Positions 1-11,805 of a stretch of 64,000 nt of DNA are shown one piece after another. Numbering within the stretch: the stretch's first letter is position 1; each line of letters begins with the position of its first letter. Below the pieces are notes generated by a model. It did no database searches. It saw only the letters and a program-made list of their open reading frames with translations, and was not told where the DNA came from. This DNA comes from Simmondsia chinensis (Eukaryota; Streptophyta; Magnoliopsida; Caryophyllales; Simmondsiaceae). The position numbers were made by a program, and so were the translations under genes. The stretch is taken from assembly GCA_018398585.1 (NCBI GenBank), contig JAGTTD010000005.1, forward strand, positions 6,379,355 through 6,443,354, given 5' to 3'.

Positions 1-1417
1 GGCAAAATCGGTACCCATTAAGTGAAGCACCAAACGCAATGAAGAGGTACTGAAACCTACTTTCATCATCTGTCTGTAAATAAAATGTGGCACCGGGGTC
101 AGTCTGTTTGAGGACTTGCAGATAGGCAGGCAAGAATGCATAGGACTCTTCGGCCGTACCCAATCTAACATTGTCGTATGCAAACTCTCTCGCCCTCCAA
201 GCAACACTGTAGCTGATATCGACACCGTAGCAACTTCGGATGTCATCTATGACATCCCGTTGCTTGAACACTCTCCCGGGGTTCACAAGTTTCTTGCGGA
301 CGCACTCCCCGACGACCCAACTGGTTGCCTGCCTGTGTCTAACAGTGGTGAGATCGCTAGGGTGGTTGTGGTTCTTTTCTACTTTTGTAACCATCCAGCA
401 GCCACCATCTGCTACACACGTAGCCCGAACCCTTCATGTGCAGCCCTCTTGTGCGCAGCGGACAACCGTTAAGGATTTGTTCGACTTGTAGCTCCTGAAT
501 TCAAATTTTTCCCTAAGCGCAATCACTGCCAGGTTAGTCAACAAGTCCCTCTTCGTCGTAAATATTTGATCGACTTCAATATCCTCAACCATCCGGCCCT
601 GCGCATATACCTCGTTGATCCGGCTCCTCTCATCACCGGAGCCAGCCTCATCATCAGAACGAGGATCACCAGCAGCTTGGATGTCAAGGTGGACATTCGG
701 TTGACCGCTGGGTTCCGCATTCCGTTCCAATTCAGGTTCGACAATCAGAGGGTCTTTACGGGAAATATTACGATGCTCATAAGTGTGCCCCTCTGGAGGT
801 GAGGCATCAGGTACAGTCGGTTGCACCTGGGATAAATTGATATTGTCCAAATTATCCCATGCACTTTGATTGGAATTTTCCCAATCTCCACCTGTTGCTG
901 TTGCCTCAACTGTCACAGTAGGCATGTTCAAATCTACATCAGATGCATCTGCACGGGCTGCTTCTTCCATCCCCGCATCCATACATCCACCAGAAGTCTC
1001 GGGAACCTCAGGGTGCGAACGGCCACTATTCTCGTCACCATCGGGAATTGTTTGAAAGGGAGTTCGTTGCCAATTGAAGCTAGGATTCCTGTCACCGGAT
1101 GACTCTACAGTTACGATCAAAGGATGCTTCGCCCTATCTTCTTTGGCTAGTGCCTTCCAAAACATAACGGACCTATCGTCAACGACATCGTACAAGGGCA
1201 CGGCCGAAACAGCGGTGAAAGATTGAAAATGCATCTTTGAACCCGCATCCAACTGAGCACCAATCACCTCCGCCACAGTCCTTTGCAAACCAGCGAAGTC
1301 AGTTTTCTCATCCACAAAAATATAAGCCAATTTTTCACCAGCGTACTTTGCCCTCTCCCTAAAGTAGCCACCGTACAGAACGCATGCAATAGCAGCATCA
1401 CCCATTACTGTGGACAA
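1..1417 (-). pseudogene. MULE (MuDR-type) transposase, N-terminal part, cut by window edge
   Basis: Reading leftwards from the ATG at 1417, the protein has an N-terminal domain with the motif LYGGYFRERAKY, a long acidic linker, and then the MuDR DNA-binding region (FTTKRDLLTNLAVIALREKF and the Cys-containing VVRCAQEGC). A TGA at 434-436 closes the frame. The same frame then continues without a shift to position 1 with further MULE hallmarks: NHNHPS, VIDDIRSCYGVDISYSVAWR and FQYLFIAFGASLNGY. The stop sits where the family has Trp after the second Cys, so a TGG to TGA change is the simplest explanation. The DDE catalytic domain would lie beyond position 1. This part of the coding region has no visible intron. 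Family membership is secure. Loss of function by the nonsense codon is an inference. Confidence 0.88.
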
Positions 1418-1499
1418 GAAAAAAACATGATATCAAAGCAAAATTGACATGAAACACACTAGGGTGGAATGAAAGTACAGCATTGAAACCACTAAAAAC

Positions 1500-2990
1500 G
1501 GTGTATGATTGGTTTAAAACCATAATACACAAATAACACTACTTTAAGAAAGAATACATGGTGTATGATTTGCGTTACAGTCATAAACAAGTTCATCACA
1601 CACCTTTTAAAGCAATCATACACGGTCTACGGTTAAGGATACCACATTCTATACACGAAAGACACCAAAACAGGTTCATCCTAGACCAATCAAACCTATC
1701 ATACACGGTGTATGGTAAGCCATACACCATTCTGTACTTGAAAGACACCAAAATAAGTTCATCATACACCCTTTGAAGCTCTCATACACAGTGTATGATG
1801 GATTATTCACCATTAATTACTTAACATACACAAACACAGGTTGGTTATACACCATTAAACCCAATCCTACACAGTGTATGACTGATTATACACCATTAAT
1901 TACTTAACATACACATACACAGGTTGGTTATACACCATTAAACCCAATCCTACACAGTGTATGACTGATTATACACCATTAATTACTTAACATACACATA
2001 CACAGGTTGGTTATACGCCATTAAACCCAATCATACACAGTGTATGACTGATTATACACCATTAATTACTTAATATACACATACACAGGTTGGTTATAGG
2101 CCATTAAACCCAATCATACACAGTGTATGACTGATTATACACTTAACATACACATACACAGGTTGGTTATACGCCATTAAACCCAATCATACACAGTGTA
2201 TGGTTGCTCATAAACCACTAATTACTTAAAAAACGTCTGCACAAGTTGGTTATACACCATTAAACCCAATCCTACACAGTGTATGACTGATTATACACTT
2301 AACATACACATACACAGGTTGGTTATACGCGATTAAACCCAATCCTACATAGTGTATGACTGATTATACACTATTAATTACTTAACATACACATACACAG
2401 GTTGGTTATACGCCATTAAACCCAATCATACACAGTGTATGGTTGCTCATAAACCACTAATTACTTAAAAAACGTCTGCACAAGTTGGTTATACACCATT
2501 AAACCCAATCCTACACAGTGTATGACTGATTATACACCATTAATTACTTAACATACACATACACAGGTTGGTTATACACCATTAAAACCAATCATACACA
2601 GTGTATGATTGATTATACACTACTAATTACTTAATACACACAAACACAAGTTGGTTATACACCATTAAACCCAATCCTACACAGTGTATGACTGATTATA
2701 CACCATTAATTACTTAACATACACAAACACAAATTGATTTCACACCATTCAAACCTATCATACACGGTGTATGATAGATCATACAGCACTATTTACATGA
2801 AGCACACCTAAACAAGTTGATTTCACACCATTAAAACCTATCATACACGATGTATGACTAATCATACACCACTAATGAGTTCAAACACACCAAAAGAAAG
2901 TTATAATACATCATTTAAACCAATCATAAACCATAAACGACTTGTAACACACCGACCTCATAGGACAAGGATACGTTAACGACAATGTCA
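1500..2990. repeat. Tandem array 1, about 83-bp units with palindromic core
   Basis: About a dozen head-to-tail units, spaced 83 bp where I measured them (AGGTTGGTTA at 1838, 1921, 2004 and 2087); one unit is 10 bp shorter (73 bp). Each unit carries the near-perfect palindrome CATACACaGTGTATG and a TTATACACCATTAATTACTT segment. The array lies directly upstream of the - strand MULE transposase, between its start codon and the presumed element end near 6345. Subterminal repeats in MULEs are often transposase-binding sites; that role here is inference. Confidence 0.9.
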
Positions 2991-3470
2991 GCAAATGGTC
3001 ATGTTACCTTCAGTATCTGATCTGAAAACCGTGAAATGTGTGTAAGGACTCAACGTTGAACCTACAGCAATGCCACGAAGCTTCAAACACGATCTTAAAA
3101 TGGCTTCTTCTTCTTCTTCTTCCGAGGGCCCAATGTAGCAGATTGAGAGAAAAATGAGAGAAAAATGGACTTGGGGAATTCAGATTAAGAGAAAAGTAAC
3201 AAATACCATGAATAAGAGGTGAGTAAATGGGCGGGAAATGAGAAGAAGAGAGGAATAGAGTGAGAAGTAAGTTACATGACATAAAGTAAAAATATGTACT
3301 TTTGCATTAAATGAAGAGAGAGAAAATGGAGTGGAGAGAGGCTAAAGTACAGTAATCGGCTGCGCATTAAATGAGGAGAGAGAAAGGGGACGGGTTGGGG
3401 GGGGGGGGGGTGAATGGGAGGGCCTTTTTGAAGGAAAATCGTACGGATTACTATACTCAAAATGTATATT
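2991..3470. other. Spacer between the two arrays; terminal-like module
   Basis: This stretch contains no convincing gene. It holds GCATTAAATGAgGAGAGAGA boxes at about 3305 and 3365, a poly-G run near 3397 and GGAAAATCGTACGGATT at 3433. The same set of boxes recurs at 6188-6345, so this looks like a second copy of the element's terminal module. Short open frames on the - strand here are low-complexity and are not supported as genes. Confidence 0.5.
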
Positions 3471-3479
3471 TTTTTTCTA

Positions 3480-6030
3480 AATACACATTACTAAAATACA
3501 CAAATACACGTTGATTTTACACAAATATAACCCATCATATACCATGTATGAAGTGCATCATACACCAATAAAACTTGAACTACACGTATATAGATTCGAT
3601 TTCAGACCCCTGTACCCCTAATAACTTGAAAAAAAACAGCAAAAGTTGATTTTATGCCAATAAAACCTATCATACATTGTGTATGACAAGCTCTTTACCG
3701 CTAATTACTTCTAATATACCTGAATAAGGTCACTTTACACCACTATAAAGCATCATACCCAGTTTATGATTCGATTCCAGACCACTGTACCCCTAATTAC
3801 TTGAAAAAAAACAGCAAAAGTTGATTTTATGCCATTACAACCTATCATACATTGGGTATGATAAGTCATTTACCACTAATTGTTTAGAACTAAACCTGAA
3901 TAAGCTCATTTCAAACCATTAAAACGAATCATACCCAGTGTATGATTCAATTTCAGACCACTTACCCCTAATTACTTGAAAAAACAGCAAAAGTTGATTT
4001 TTTGCCATTATAACGTATCATACATTGTGTATGAGAAATCATTTACAACTAATTCCTTGAAATAAACCTGAATAAGTTTATTTTACACCATTAAAACGCA
4101 TCATACCCAGTGCATGATTCGATTTCATCCCACTGTAACAGTAAATAGTTGAAAAAACCAGTAAAAGTTGATTTTATGCCATTAAACCTATCATACGTTG
4201 TGTATTACAAGTCATTTACCACTAATTTCTTGTAATAAACCTGAATAAGCTCATTTTAAACCATTAAAACGAATCATACCCAGTGTATGATTTGATTTCA
4301 GACCACTTACCCCTAATTACTTGAAAAAAACAGCAAAGTTAATTTTATGCCATTAACACCTATAATAATTTGTGTATGATAAGTGATTTACAACTAATTG
4401 CTTGAAATAAACCTGAATAAGTTCATTTTACACCATTAAAACACATCATACCCATTGTATGATTCGATTCAGCCCTCTGTAATAGTAATTAGAAGTAAAA
4501 ACCAGTAAAAGTTAATTTGTTGACATTATAACCTATCATACATTGTGTATGATAAGTCATTTACAACTAATTGCTTGAAAAGCACCTGAATAAGTTCATT
4601 TTACAACATTAAAATGTATCATACCCATTGTATGATTCGATTTCATCCCACTGTAACAGTAATTAGTTGAAAAAACCAGTAAAAGTTGATTTTATGCCAT
4701 TATAACCTATCATACATTGTGTATGACAAGTCATTTACCACTAATTTCTTATAATAAACCTGAATAAGTTTATTTTACACCATTAAAACACATCATACCC
4801 AGTGTATGATACGATTTCAGACCACTTACCCCTAATTACTTGAAAAAAACAGCAAAAGTTAATTTTATGCCATTAACACCTATAATAATTTGTGTATGAT
4901 AAGTGATTTACAACTAATTGCTTGAAATAAACCTGAATAAGTTCATTTTACACCATTAAAACACATCATACCCATTGTATGATTCGATTCAGCCCTCTGT
5001 AACAATAATTAGAAGTAAAAACCAGTAAAAGTTAATTTTTTGACATTATAACCTATCCTACATTGTGCATGATAAGTCATTTACAACTAATTGTTTGAAA
5101 AGAACCTGAATAAGTTCATTTTACACCATTAAAATGTATCATACCCATTGTATGATTCGATTTCATCCCACTGTAACAGTAATTAGTTGAAAAAAACAGC
5201 AAAAGTTGATTTTATGCCATTATAACCTATCATACATTGTGTATGACAAGTCATTTACCACTAATTTCTTGTAATACGCCTGAATAAGTTCATTTTACAC
5301 CATTAAAACGCATCATACCTAGTGTATGATTCGATTTCATCCCACTGTACGTCTAATTACTTGAAAAAAAACAGCAACAGTTGATTTCATGCGATTATAA
5401 CCTATCATACATTGTGTATGATAAGTCATTTACCACTAATTGTTTTAATAAAACTTGAAAAGGTTCATTTTAGACCATTTCAGAGTATCATACCCATTGT
5501 ATGATTAGATTTCAGCCCACTGTAACAGTAATTACTTGAAAAAAAAGCAAAAGTTAATTTTTTGCCATTATAACCTATCATACATTGTGTATGACAAGGC
5601 ATTTACCACTAATTGCTTGAACTACACCTGAATAAGTTCATTTTACACCATTTTAACTCATCATACCCATTGTATGATTCGATTTCAGCCCACTGTAACA
5701 GTAATTACTTGAAAAAAACAGCAAAAGTTGATTTTATGCCATTATAACTTATCATACATTGTGTATGACAAGTCATTTACCACTAATTGCTTGGAATACA
5801 CCTGAATAAGTTCATTTTACACCATTAAAACGCATCATACCCAGTGTATGATTCGATTTCATCCAACTGTACGTCTAATTACTTGAAACAAAAAGCAAAA
5901 GTTGATTTTATGCCATTATAACCTATCATACATTGTGTATGATAAGTCTTTTACCACTAATTTCTTGTGATACACCTGAATAAGCTCATTTTACACCATT
6001 AAAAGGAATCATACCCAGTGTATGATTTTA
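3480..6030. repeat. Tandem array 2, about 173-bp dimeric higher-order repeat
   Basis: About 14 units of 171-175 bp (for example CATACATTGTGTATGA-type cores at 3671, 3846, 4019, 4192 and 4537). Every unit has two related halves of about 87 bp: one carries CATACCCAGTGTATGATTCG, the other CATACATTGTGTATGA. Both halves resemble the 83-bp unit of array 1 (ACACCATTAAA, ACTAATTACTTGA), so the two arrays share an ancestor and this one has moved to a dimeric organisation. No coding potential is seen. Confidence 0.88.
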
Positions 6031-6172
6031 TTAATTACTTCAAGCACGCCTAAACAAGGTCTAGGAGGGAAGAAGAGGAAAGGGCAAATTTGGAAATTAT
6101 ATTTTTTTTGGACAAAAAAAAATTCAAAAGGAAAAAAAAATGAATAAAAGGAGAGTGAAAGGTCAAAAGAGT

Positions 6173-6345
6173 GTACTTTTGCCTGCCTTGCATTAAATGA
6201 GGAGAGAGAAAGACAGAGAGAGAGAGGGGACGGATGGGGGGGGTGAGGTGGGAGGGCATTTTTGTCCAAAAGAGTCTATTTATGGTTAAAGGGGTCTAAA
6301 AAACATTAAGGGGAGGCTGGGGGGTCCAATCCGTACGATTTCCCA
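6173..6345. other. Putative outer end (terminal region) of the MULE
   Basis: It contains GTACTTTTGCC, GCATTAAATGAGGAGAGAG, a G-rich run and finally AATCCGTACGATTTCCC at about 6328. That last motif is the inverse complement of GGAAAATCGTACGG at 3433. The tandem arrays end just before it and ordinary AT-rich DNA starts after it, so I place the element boundary here. The matching inverted repeat beyond position 1 is not visible, so the boundary is an inference. Confidence 0.4.
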
Positions 6346-7010
6346 ACCTTATTTTTGAAAGGATTTTTTATTTAGTTTTTGTTTTTTCTTTTTTAGCTTT
6401 TGTTTATTTTAGTAAGGATTGAAAATAAAAAACCAAAAATAAGGAATTTTTTTCAAAATTTAGAGTTTACTTTCTCGAAATAAAAAACTGCACATAAGAA
6501 AAACATACCAAATGGACCTTAAGTAAATATGCATTTGCCTTTCCTTTTTCGTTTTTGGATAGCAAGTGCGGGTGCGGGATATGAGTCTAGGGCCTCGTTT
6601 GGATATGCATGAAGTAGATATGGGAAGTAGAAATTCATGAGAAGTACATATTTTGGCTCTTGTTTGGTTAGCATGAAGTAGACAAAACGAGGGCAGTGCT
6701 AATTGCTAAGCAATTTCCAATTCTTTTAAAATGTAGGAAGTAACTTATCATTATAAGTTTACACAAAAATTAAATTTTCAAAAAAATATAATTTTTTTAT
6801 AGAAATTTAATTTATATGGCAATCAAAAGGGCCTAAAATTTCTTATCCGGGGGCATTAATATTCAGTTGGGTCAGCCTCAGATGCAATTTTTATGGTCAA
6901 ACTTGGATATTATTAAATATTCTAAAAAATTAAAAATTATGTAAAATACTATATATTGGGTGGGAAGACTTTGAGTAGTCAGCATAGCACTATCCATTTT
7001 AGCTAAAATG
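6346..7010. other. AT-rich intergenic DNA
   Basis: No gene is seen. Short inverted segments GGCCTCGTTTGG (about 6590) and AAAACGAGGGC (about 6682), both near the word GCATGAAGTAGA, hint at a small decayed DNA element. The evidence is too weak to name a family. Confidence 0.4.
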
Positions 7011-7797
7011 GAGTCGGTTCCAAAAATAATGCTAAAAAATAAAAAAATAAAAAAAATAATGCTGAAATTTTTTTTTTCCAAATCTGCTGTTGAACCGCGT
7101 TTATAAAATGCTGCTTTAATAAACCGCGTCTAAAAAACGCTTTTAAGATTCAAATAAACCGCGTCTTAAGAACGCGGTTATAACTAAATAACCACGTCAT
7201 TAAGACGCGGTTTATTTAAATAGAACGGTGTCTTAGTGACACCATTTAACCAGATAACCGCATCATTAAGGCGCGGTTTATAGCTATAGAACCGCGTCTT
7301 AATGACCGGGTTTACTAGGGATCTAAAACCCCCCCCCCCCCCCCCACGGCCCATTCATTCGCGCGTGCTCGCTCCCCTGCTCTCACCGTCTCTCTGCCTC
7401 TTTCTCGTTAATCCACCACCGGTCACGTCGTTCGCCGCCGCCTTTCTTTTGCTTATACACTAGAGATCTTTCAAGTACTATTATTGGAGTTATTTGTCCT
7501 CCACTTATGATGTTGGAGCTTCATCAAGAGAGACATGGGATCAATATGATAATCATCACAAATTGCGGCATAATGGAAACTATATGCGAACAAAAAAGTG
7601 AAGAATTGCGGCATAATGGTAAGTATAAGTTAACCGCGTCTAGTAAACGCGGTTCATTTTGAAATAACCCGCTTTTATATGACCCGGTTTTCTTGAAATT
7701 TAAATGCGTCTTGTTGACGCGGTTCAACAGTAGATATAGAAATATTTTTTTTCAGCATTATTTTTTTATTTTTTAGCATTATTTTCGGAACCGACTC
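7011..7797. mobile_element. Foldback DNA element with about 85-bp inverted ends
   Basis: The left end starts GAGTCGGTTCCaAAAATAATG at 7011. The right end finishes with its inverse complement, GGAACCGACTC, at 7787-7797. The inverted similarity runs on through AATAATGCTGAAA to TGTTGAACCGCG on both sides. Subterminal DNA has several AACCGCGTC / GACGCGGTT words facing each other. The centre (about 7320-7450) is different: a poly-C tract and then GC-rich, CT-rich DNA like the 5' end of a plant transcript. No transposase is present. A target duplication was not found. It could be a non-autonomous CACTA- or MULE-like element. Confidence 0.7.
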
Positions 7798-8400
7798 AAA
7801 ACGAGTCCACTGATTCACACTCGCAGTTGGAAAAAATTGATCAAGTGCATAATCTTCTACGCCAAAAAATGATGCAGCCCCTAAACAATGGGCATCGGTA
7901 GGTTGGCGGCTATGACTTGGCAGGTATGGAGGCTGACGAGTCGAGATCCGTGGCTGAGGAGTTGGACATCTAGTAGGATTAGTTTAGATTAACATTTATT
8001 TGTTTGTATTTATCTTTTAGTCTTTTATTCTTAGTCAACTAGCTCCTTTATTTAAGAAAGAGGAAATCTAAAGTTTTGCATTCATTCGTATTTTTTAGAT
8101 TTATTTTCATATTTTTTAGAGTTTTCTCTCTTTCTCAGGTGTGAAAATTTGATCAACTTTTTTCCTCTGTTTTTATTATTGTCGTAATAAAATTTAAGGG
8201 AAGGTTGTTGAACTTTCCCATTTTCTAATTTTTCATCTACGCACTGCATCAAAAAAGCTGTTTCACTTGAAATCAGTTGGTTTTAAGAGCCTATTTAAAA
8301 AGGTTTTCTATTTGCAATTTTTAGTTCTTCAAAACTAAAAACTGCATTTTCAAAATGATATTTTCTTGGTTCTACTTTCTTGTTTTCAATTTTTTTCCTG
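7798..8400. other. LTR-like relic, no gene
   Basis: Around 7960-8230 the text resembles a retrotransposon LTR 3' half: a TTTATTTAAG TATA-like word, a CT-rich leader and AATAAAATTTAAG. No partner LTR, primer site or coding region was found. The rest is AT-rich. Confidence 0.3.
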
Positions 8401-8403
8401 TTT

Positions 8404-8512
8404 TTATAATAAACTAGTGTTTCATAGAGGCTCCTGCCAAGGCAAGGTTTGTTGGTTAAGATGAGCAGCCTTACCCTTATAGAATGCTGCCCTCAAGAGA
8501 TGCAGTTTTCGA
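8404..8512 (-). mobile_element. SINE 3'-body fragment
   Basis: Read on the - strand it gives CGAAAACTGCATCTCTTGAG, then GGGTAAGGCTGC, then GGCAGGAGCCTC. This matches in order the body of the other SINEs in this window (GGAAACAGCC, GGGGTAAGGCTGCG, GGGAGCC). Neither a head nor a target duplication is visible. Confidence 0.6.
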
Positions 8513-9355
8513 AAATTAAAGATAAAAACCAAAAATAAGAAAAAGTTATTTTTAAAATCTAGCTTTTAGTTTGTCAAAATTATATACTCAAAGAAAATAG
8601 GATACCAAGTAGGTCTTAGGTAAATATGCATTTTTTTTTCCCCTTTTTTGATAGGCTAGTGAGGTTGGAGGATTTTAATCTAAGATTTCTTATCCAGTAG
8701 TTTTACTCTGTAGATATATTTGGTTAAAATTAGTCAAAGTCTTCCCCTTTACCATACCTAGAAAAAAATTTGAATTTCTTTATGAATAATTATCTATGGG
8801 GGGATTAATCAGATCGAGTAGGATTTAAGTAGGATTAATATTGGGTTGGGTCAACTTTTGGTTTAGGTCAATCTCGAGCTGGGAGCCTCAGTTTGGTTGG
8901 GTTTTAGATTGATTCGATCGAACTATTTGTATAATTTATTTGTTTTAATATTTCTCTCTCCTAAATAAAAAATATTATTTTCCATTTTTATTTTGAATTT
9001 AGGTATATTTATATGAAAGGTTCCTCTACTTGTAGTGTCAATTTACTCATTACACTTTAGATTGTGTCTATTTTTAATTTATTTCATTATTTATAATTGT
9101 CATTTTATTTATCTTTGAAAACTCTTAAGTAAACTTATGGAAACTGAATGACTAGAATTAGCATTATCATTTAGATTTTACGATAAATTTGATTTTTGTT
9201 CGGGCCATTTGGGGGGTTGCAGGCCGAGTCAGGTTCGAGTTGTAAATAAGCATGGGATGGGTTAAATTCAAGTAATGCTCAATCCGGGTTAGTAGTTTTG
9301 GATTACGGGATAAATTTTGGTCAAATTTTTTGGCATGTTCCTCCTAATAATTTTT

Positions 9356-9580
9356 AGGATGATCATGCCGTCACCGGATCCCATTAGAACTCCGAAGTTA
9401 AGCGTGCTTAGGCGAGAGCAGTACCAGGATGGGTGACCTCCTAGGAAGTCCTCACCCTCAAATTAGGGGCACTCGGAAACAGTCTCTGTTCAGGGGTAAT
9501 ACCTTGAAGGGAGAACGCTATGTGCATCTGCCCCCTCAGACCCTACTTAGGCGGGAGCTCTTGGGGCACTGGGTTGTTAG
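9356..9580 (+). mobile_element. 5S-rRNA-headed SINE, copy A
   Basis: Positions 9356-9461 match plant 5S rRNA with scattered changes: CACCGGATCCCATtAGAACT, AAGTTAAGCGTGCTTaGGCG and GGATGGGTGACCTCCT. The segment before CACCGG has a short deletion. The 5S part runs without a break into a SINE body: GCACTCGGAAACAGTCTC, CCTTGAAGGGAGAA, GCGGGAGCTCTTGGGGCACT. This is the same body as in copies B and C, so it is a mobile element and not a 5S gene. No target duplication could be recognised for this copy. Confidence 0.85.
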
Positions 9581-9639
9581 ACTATATTTTATTGGTGTTA
9601 TTACTATATGTACCTGAGCCAAATTGGCCTGCTTTGTAT

Positions 9640-11230
9640 GTGATGTAAAGCCCATTATAAGTTCTATAAATATATGAGAGGGCCACAGCATTATGTGTGC
9701 TTCTCATTCTTTCATGTTATCAGAGCTAACCCTGGCTCTCTCGTAAATTAGGCAAACCCTAGCCTCCCTCTCTTTCCTTCTCAAAATATTCAAAACCCTA
9801 ATATCGGAAAACCCTAACGCACTGCAGCCGTCAGCTCCCCAATCCGGCTAACCTAACCTTCCCCCGAACAGCCTTCTTTTCTTTTCTTTTCTTTTCTTGA
9901 AAGTAGCAGTTTCTTTTAGCCTTTGTTGGTGTGAGATCTCGAAGTGATCATCTAAAGATTGAATTTTTGAATATCGTTTTGGGGGATTTTAATTGAAGAC
10001 AGTGAAGAGGATTTGAATTTGAAAGTTGAAACCCTAGGTGGAGTGGAGGAATTGAAGATATCAACGCAAGAGAAAGAGATTTTGGCTGGTGGAGAATTAA
10101 TTGATTCTATTTTTGTCTGTGACTGCTTGTTTAATTTCTCGGAGGTGGTTGCTGTTGATTATGCTTAACCCAATGATTGGTTCTGCTTTCCAACCTGGCC
10201 TACTTTTCTTTGGTGTTCCTACTTTCTTCAGTGCTCCTGTTTATGGTGAGAATATATTATATCCACCACTTTTTCATCCTGTAATTAATACTTATGCCAT
10301 TGGTTCTAATTTCTATTTAGGGTTTGCGTCTCCTCAAACCAATTTTCAATCTCTTACTGCTCATTCTACTCCTTTGACTGATTTTCCCTGGATAATGGAT
10401 AGTGGTGCATCGTCTCATATAACTAATAACCCCAATTTGCTAACGTCTCTTCTTCCTTACCATGGCTATGATAAAATATTAGTTGGCAATGACACTTGTT
10501 TATCGATTGCTGGGATTGGATCTGGTTCTCTTATTACACTTGTTGGTCCCTTCAATTTGCATAATGTCCTTTATGTTCCTGGTCTTGCACTAGCTTAATC
10601 TCTATTCATCAATTCTGTAAAGATAATTGTTGCCTTTTAGAATTTGACTCGGGTGGTTTCTCCATTAAAAATACTAAAATAATGTCCCGCATTATTCGTT
10701 GTGCTAGCTCGGGGCCTCTTTTCGTTGTTTCCAAACCTAACACAGTCAGTCAACTTGGTCAACCCGGGTAGTCTGTGGCATCCTCACCACACGCTTCCCT
10801 AGTTGCTTCCAAAAACACACAATCTCTCTGGCATCGTCGACTTGACCATCCTGGGGAGCTAGTCTTGTCTACTTTAGTCAAACAAAAATTTATTTCTTGT
10901 TCGAGTTTTTCTGAGTCTAGTTTGTGTCATGCTTGCCAACTCGGTAAGCATAGTCGTTTACCTTTTCAAAAGTATGTCACTAGTACGACGCGTCCTTTCG
11001 ATATTGTTCATTCTGACGTATGGAATCACCTGTTATCAGTTTCAGTGGTTTTAAGTATTATTTGCTATTATTGAATGACTATTCTCATTTTGTGTGGATT
11101 TATCCTATGCGTGCCAAATCTAAGATTTCTGACCGGTTTGTTCAGTTTCGTAATCTTGTGTTGAATTAATTTAGTGTGGAAATCAAATATTTTCAGTGTG
11201 ATAATGTCACTCAATATATCAACCGTGACT
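9640..11230 (+). pseudogene. Ty1/copia element, 5' LTR end, protease and integrase start
   Basis: TATAAATATATGAG near 9665 and TTATCAGAGCTAACC at 9719 look like an LTR end and primer-binding site. A proline-rich leader follows, then the aspartic protease around 10388-10470 (WIMDSGASSHITNNP, catalytic Asp in DSGA). Next come the pre-integrase zinc region at about 10830-10990 (LWHRRLDHPG, CHACQLGKHSRLPF) and the start of the integrase (FDIVHSDVW). A stop at 10596 and others break the frame. The match ends near 11230 (IKYFQCDNVTQYIN), where MULE sequence begins, so the element is truncated on its 3' side. Confidence 0.82.
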
Positions 11231-11640
11231 CAGGATACAGAAGGGAGACTCGCCATACTATAACGCTGAACGAATGGAGTTGCACTTGTGGTATATGGCA
11301 ACTGTTTCATCGTCCGTGCTCACATGTGATGGCATGTTGTACCGCATCTCGGCTCGAGTACGGACAGTATGTTTATCCATTTTTAAGCCTTACCATGTAC
11401 GCAAGTGCATATGCTCCATTGTTTCACCCCCTTCCCGATTAGTCTCTATGCCCGGAGTACATTGGACCTATAGTGGTTGCAGATCACACGAGGTGGAGGC
11501 ACGGTAGAGGACGACCATACTCAACCTAGCTACATAACGAAATGGACGCAAGGGAGGGCTCGTCCAAAAATAAATGTAGCATATGCAGTGAAAGGGGGCA
11601 CAATAAAAAAAAACCACGTCCTAATAGACAGCAATAATAT
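11231..11640 (+). pseudogene. MULE transposase C-terminus (SWIM zinc finger + zinc knuckle)
   Basis: The segment encodes TITLNEWSCTCGIWQLFHRP followed by CSHVMACC, the SWIM zinc finger of MULE transposases. YAPLFHPLPD and, in another frame, the GRP-type linker and a CSIC..GHNKK knuckle follow. A stop near 11442 and a frame change break it. Only the end of the protein is present, because the copia relic abuts its left side. The PMD gene starts about 170 bp downstream on the same strand, a pairing known from plant MULEs that carry PMD genes. Confidence 0.8.
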
Positions 11641-11805
11641 TGTACTTAGGTTCAAACCGGCATTTCATTCATTATTTACTGTAATTACATAATAATAATA
11701 AATATAATTTTATTTTTGTGTTGTGATCAATAAGAATGCTGTAATATGTGTAATTTTATCGTTAGCCCATGGATATTGGTTATTATTTTTAATTTTTCTA
11801 GAGAG

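Noticed and set aside
116..472. + strand gene opposite the MULE transposase
   Set aside because: The opposite strand has clear MULE motifs in one frame right through this interval, so the + strand frame is a shadow.
1500..6030. CRISPR array
   Set aside because: Units are directly joined with no unique spacers, in plant nuclear DNA; it is a transposon-associated tandem array.
7524..7727. 67-residue - strand gene
   Set aside because: Lies inside the foldback element and consists of its subterminal ACGCGGTT words.
9356..9461. 5S rRNA gene
   Set aside because: The match continues into a SINE body that is repeated at 24767 and 51117, with target duplications at the latter two, and there is no 5S tandem unit or terminator after the 5S part.
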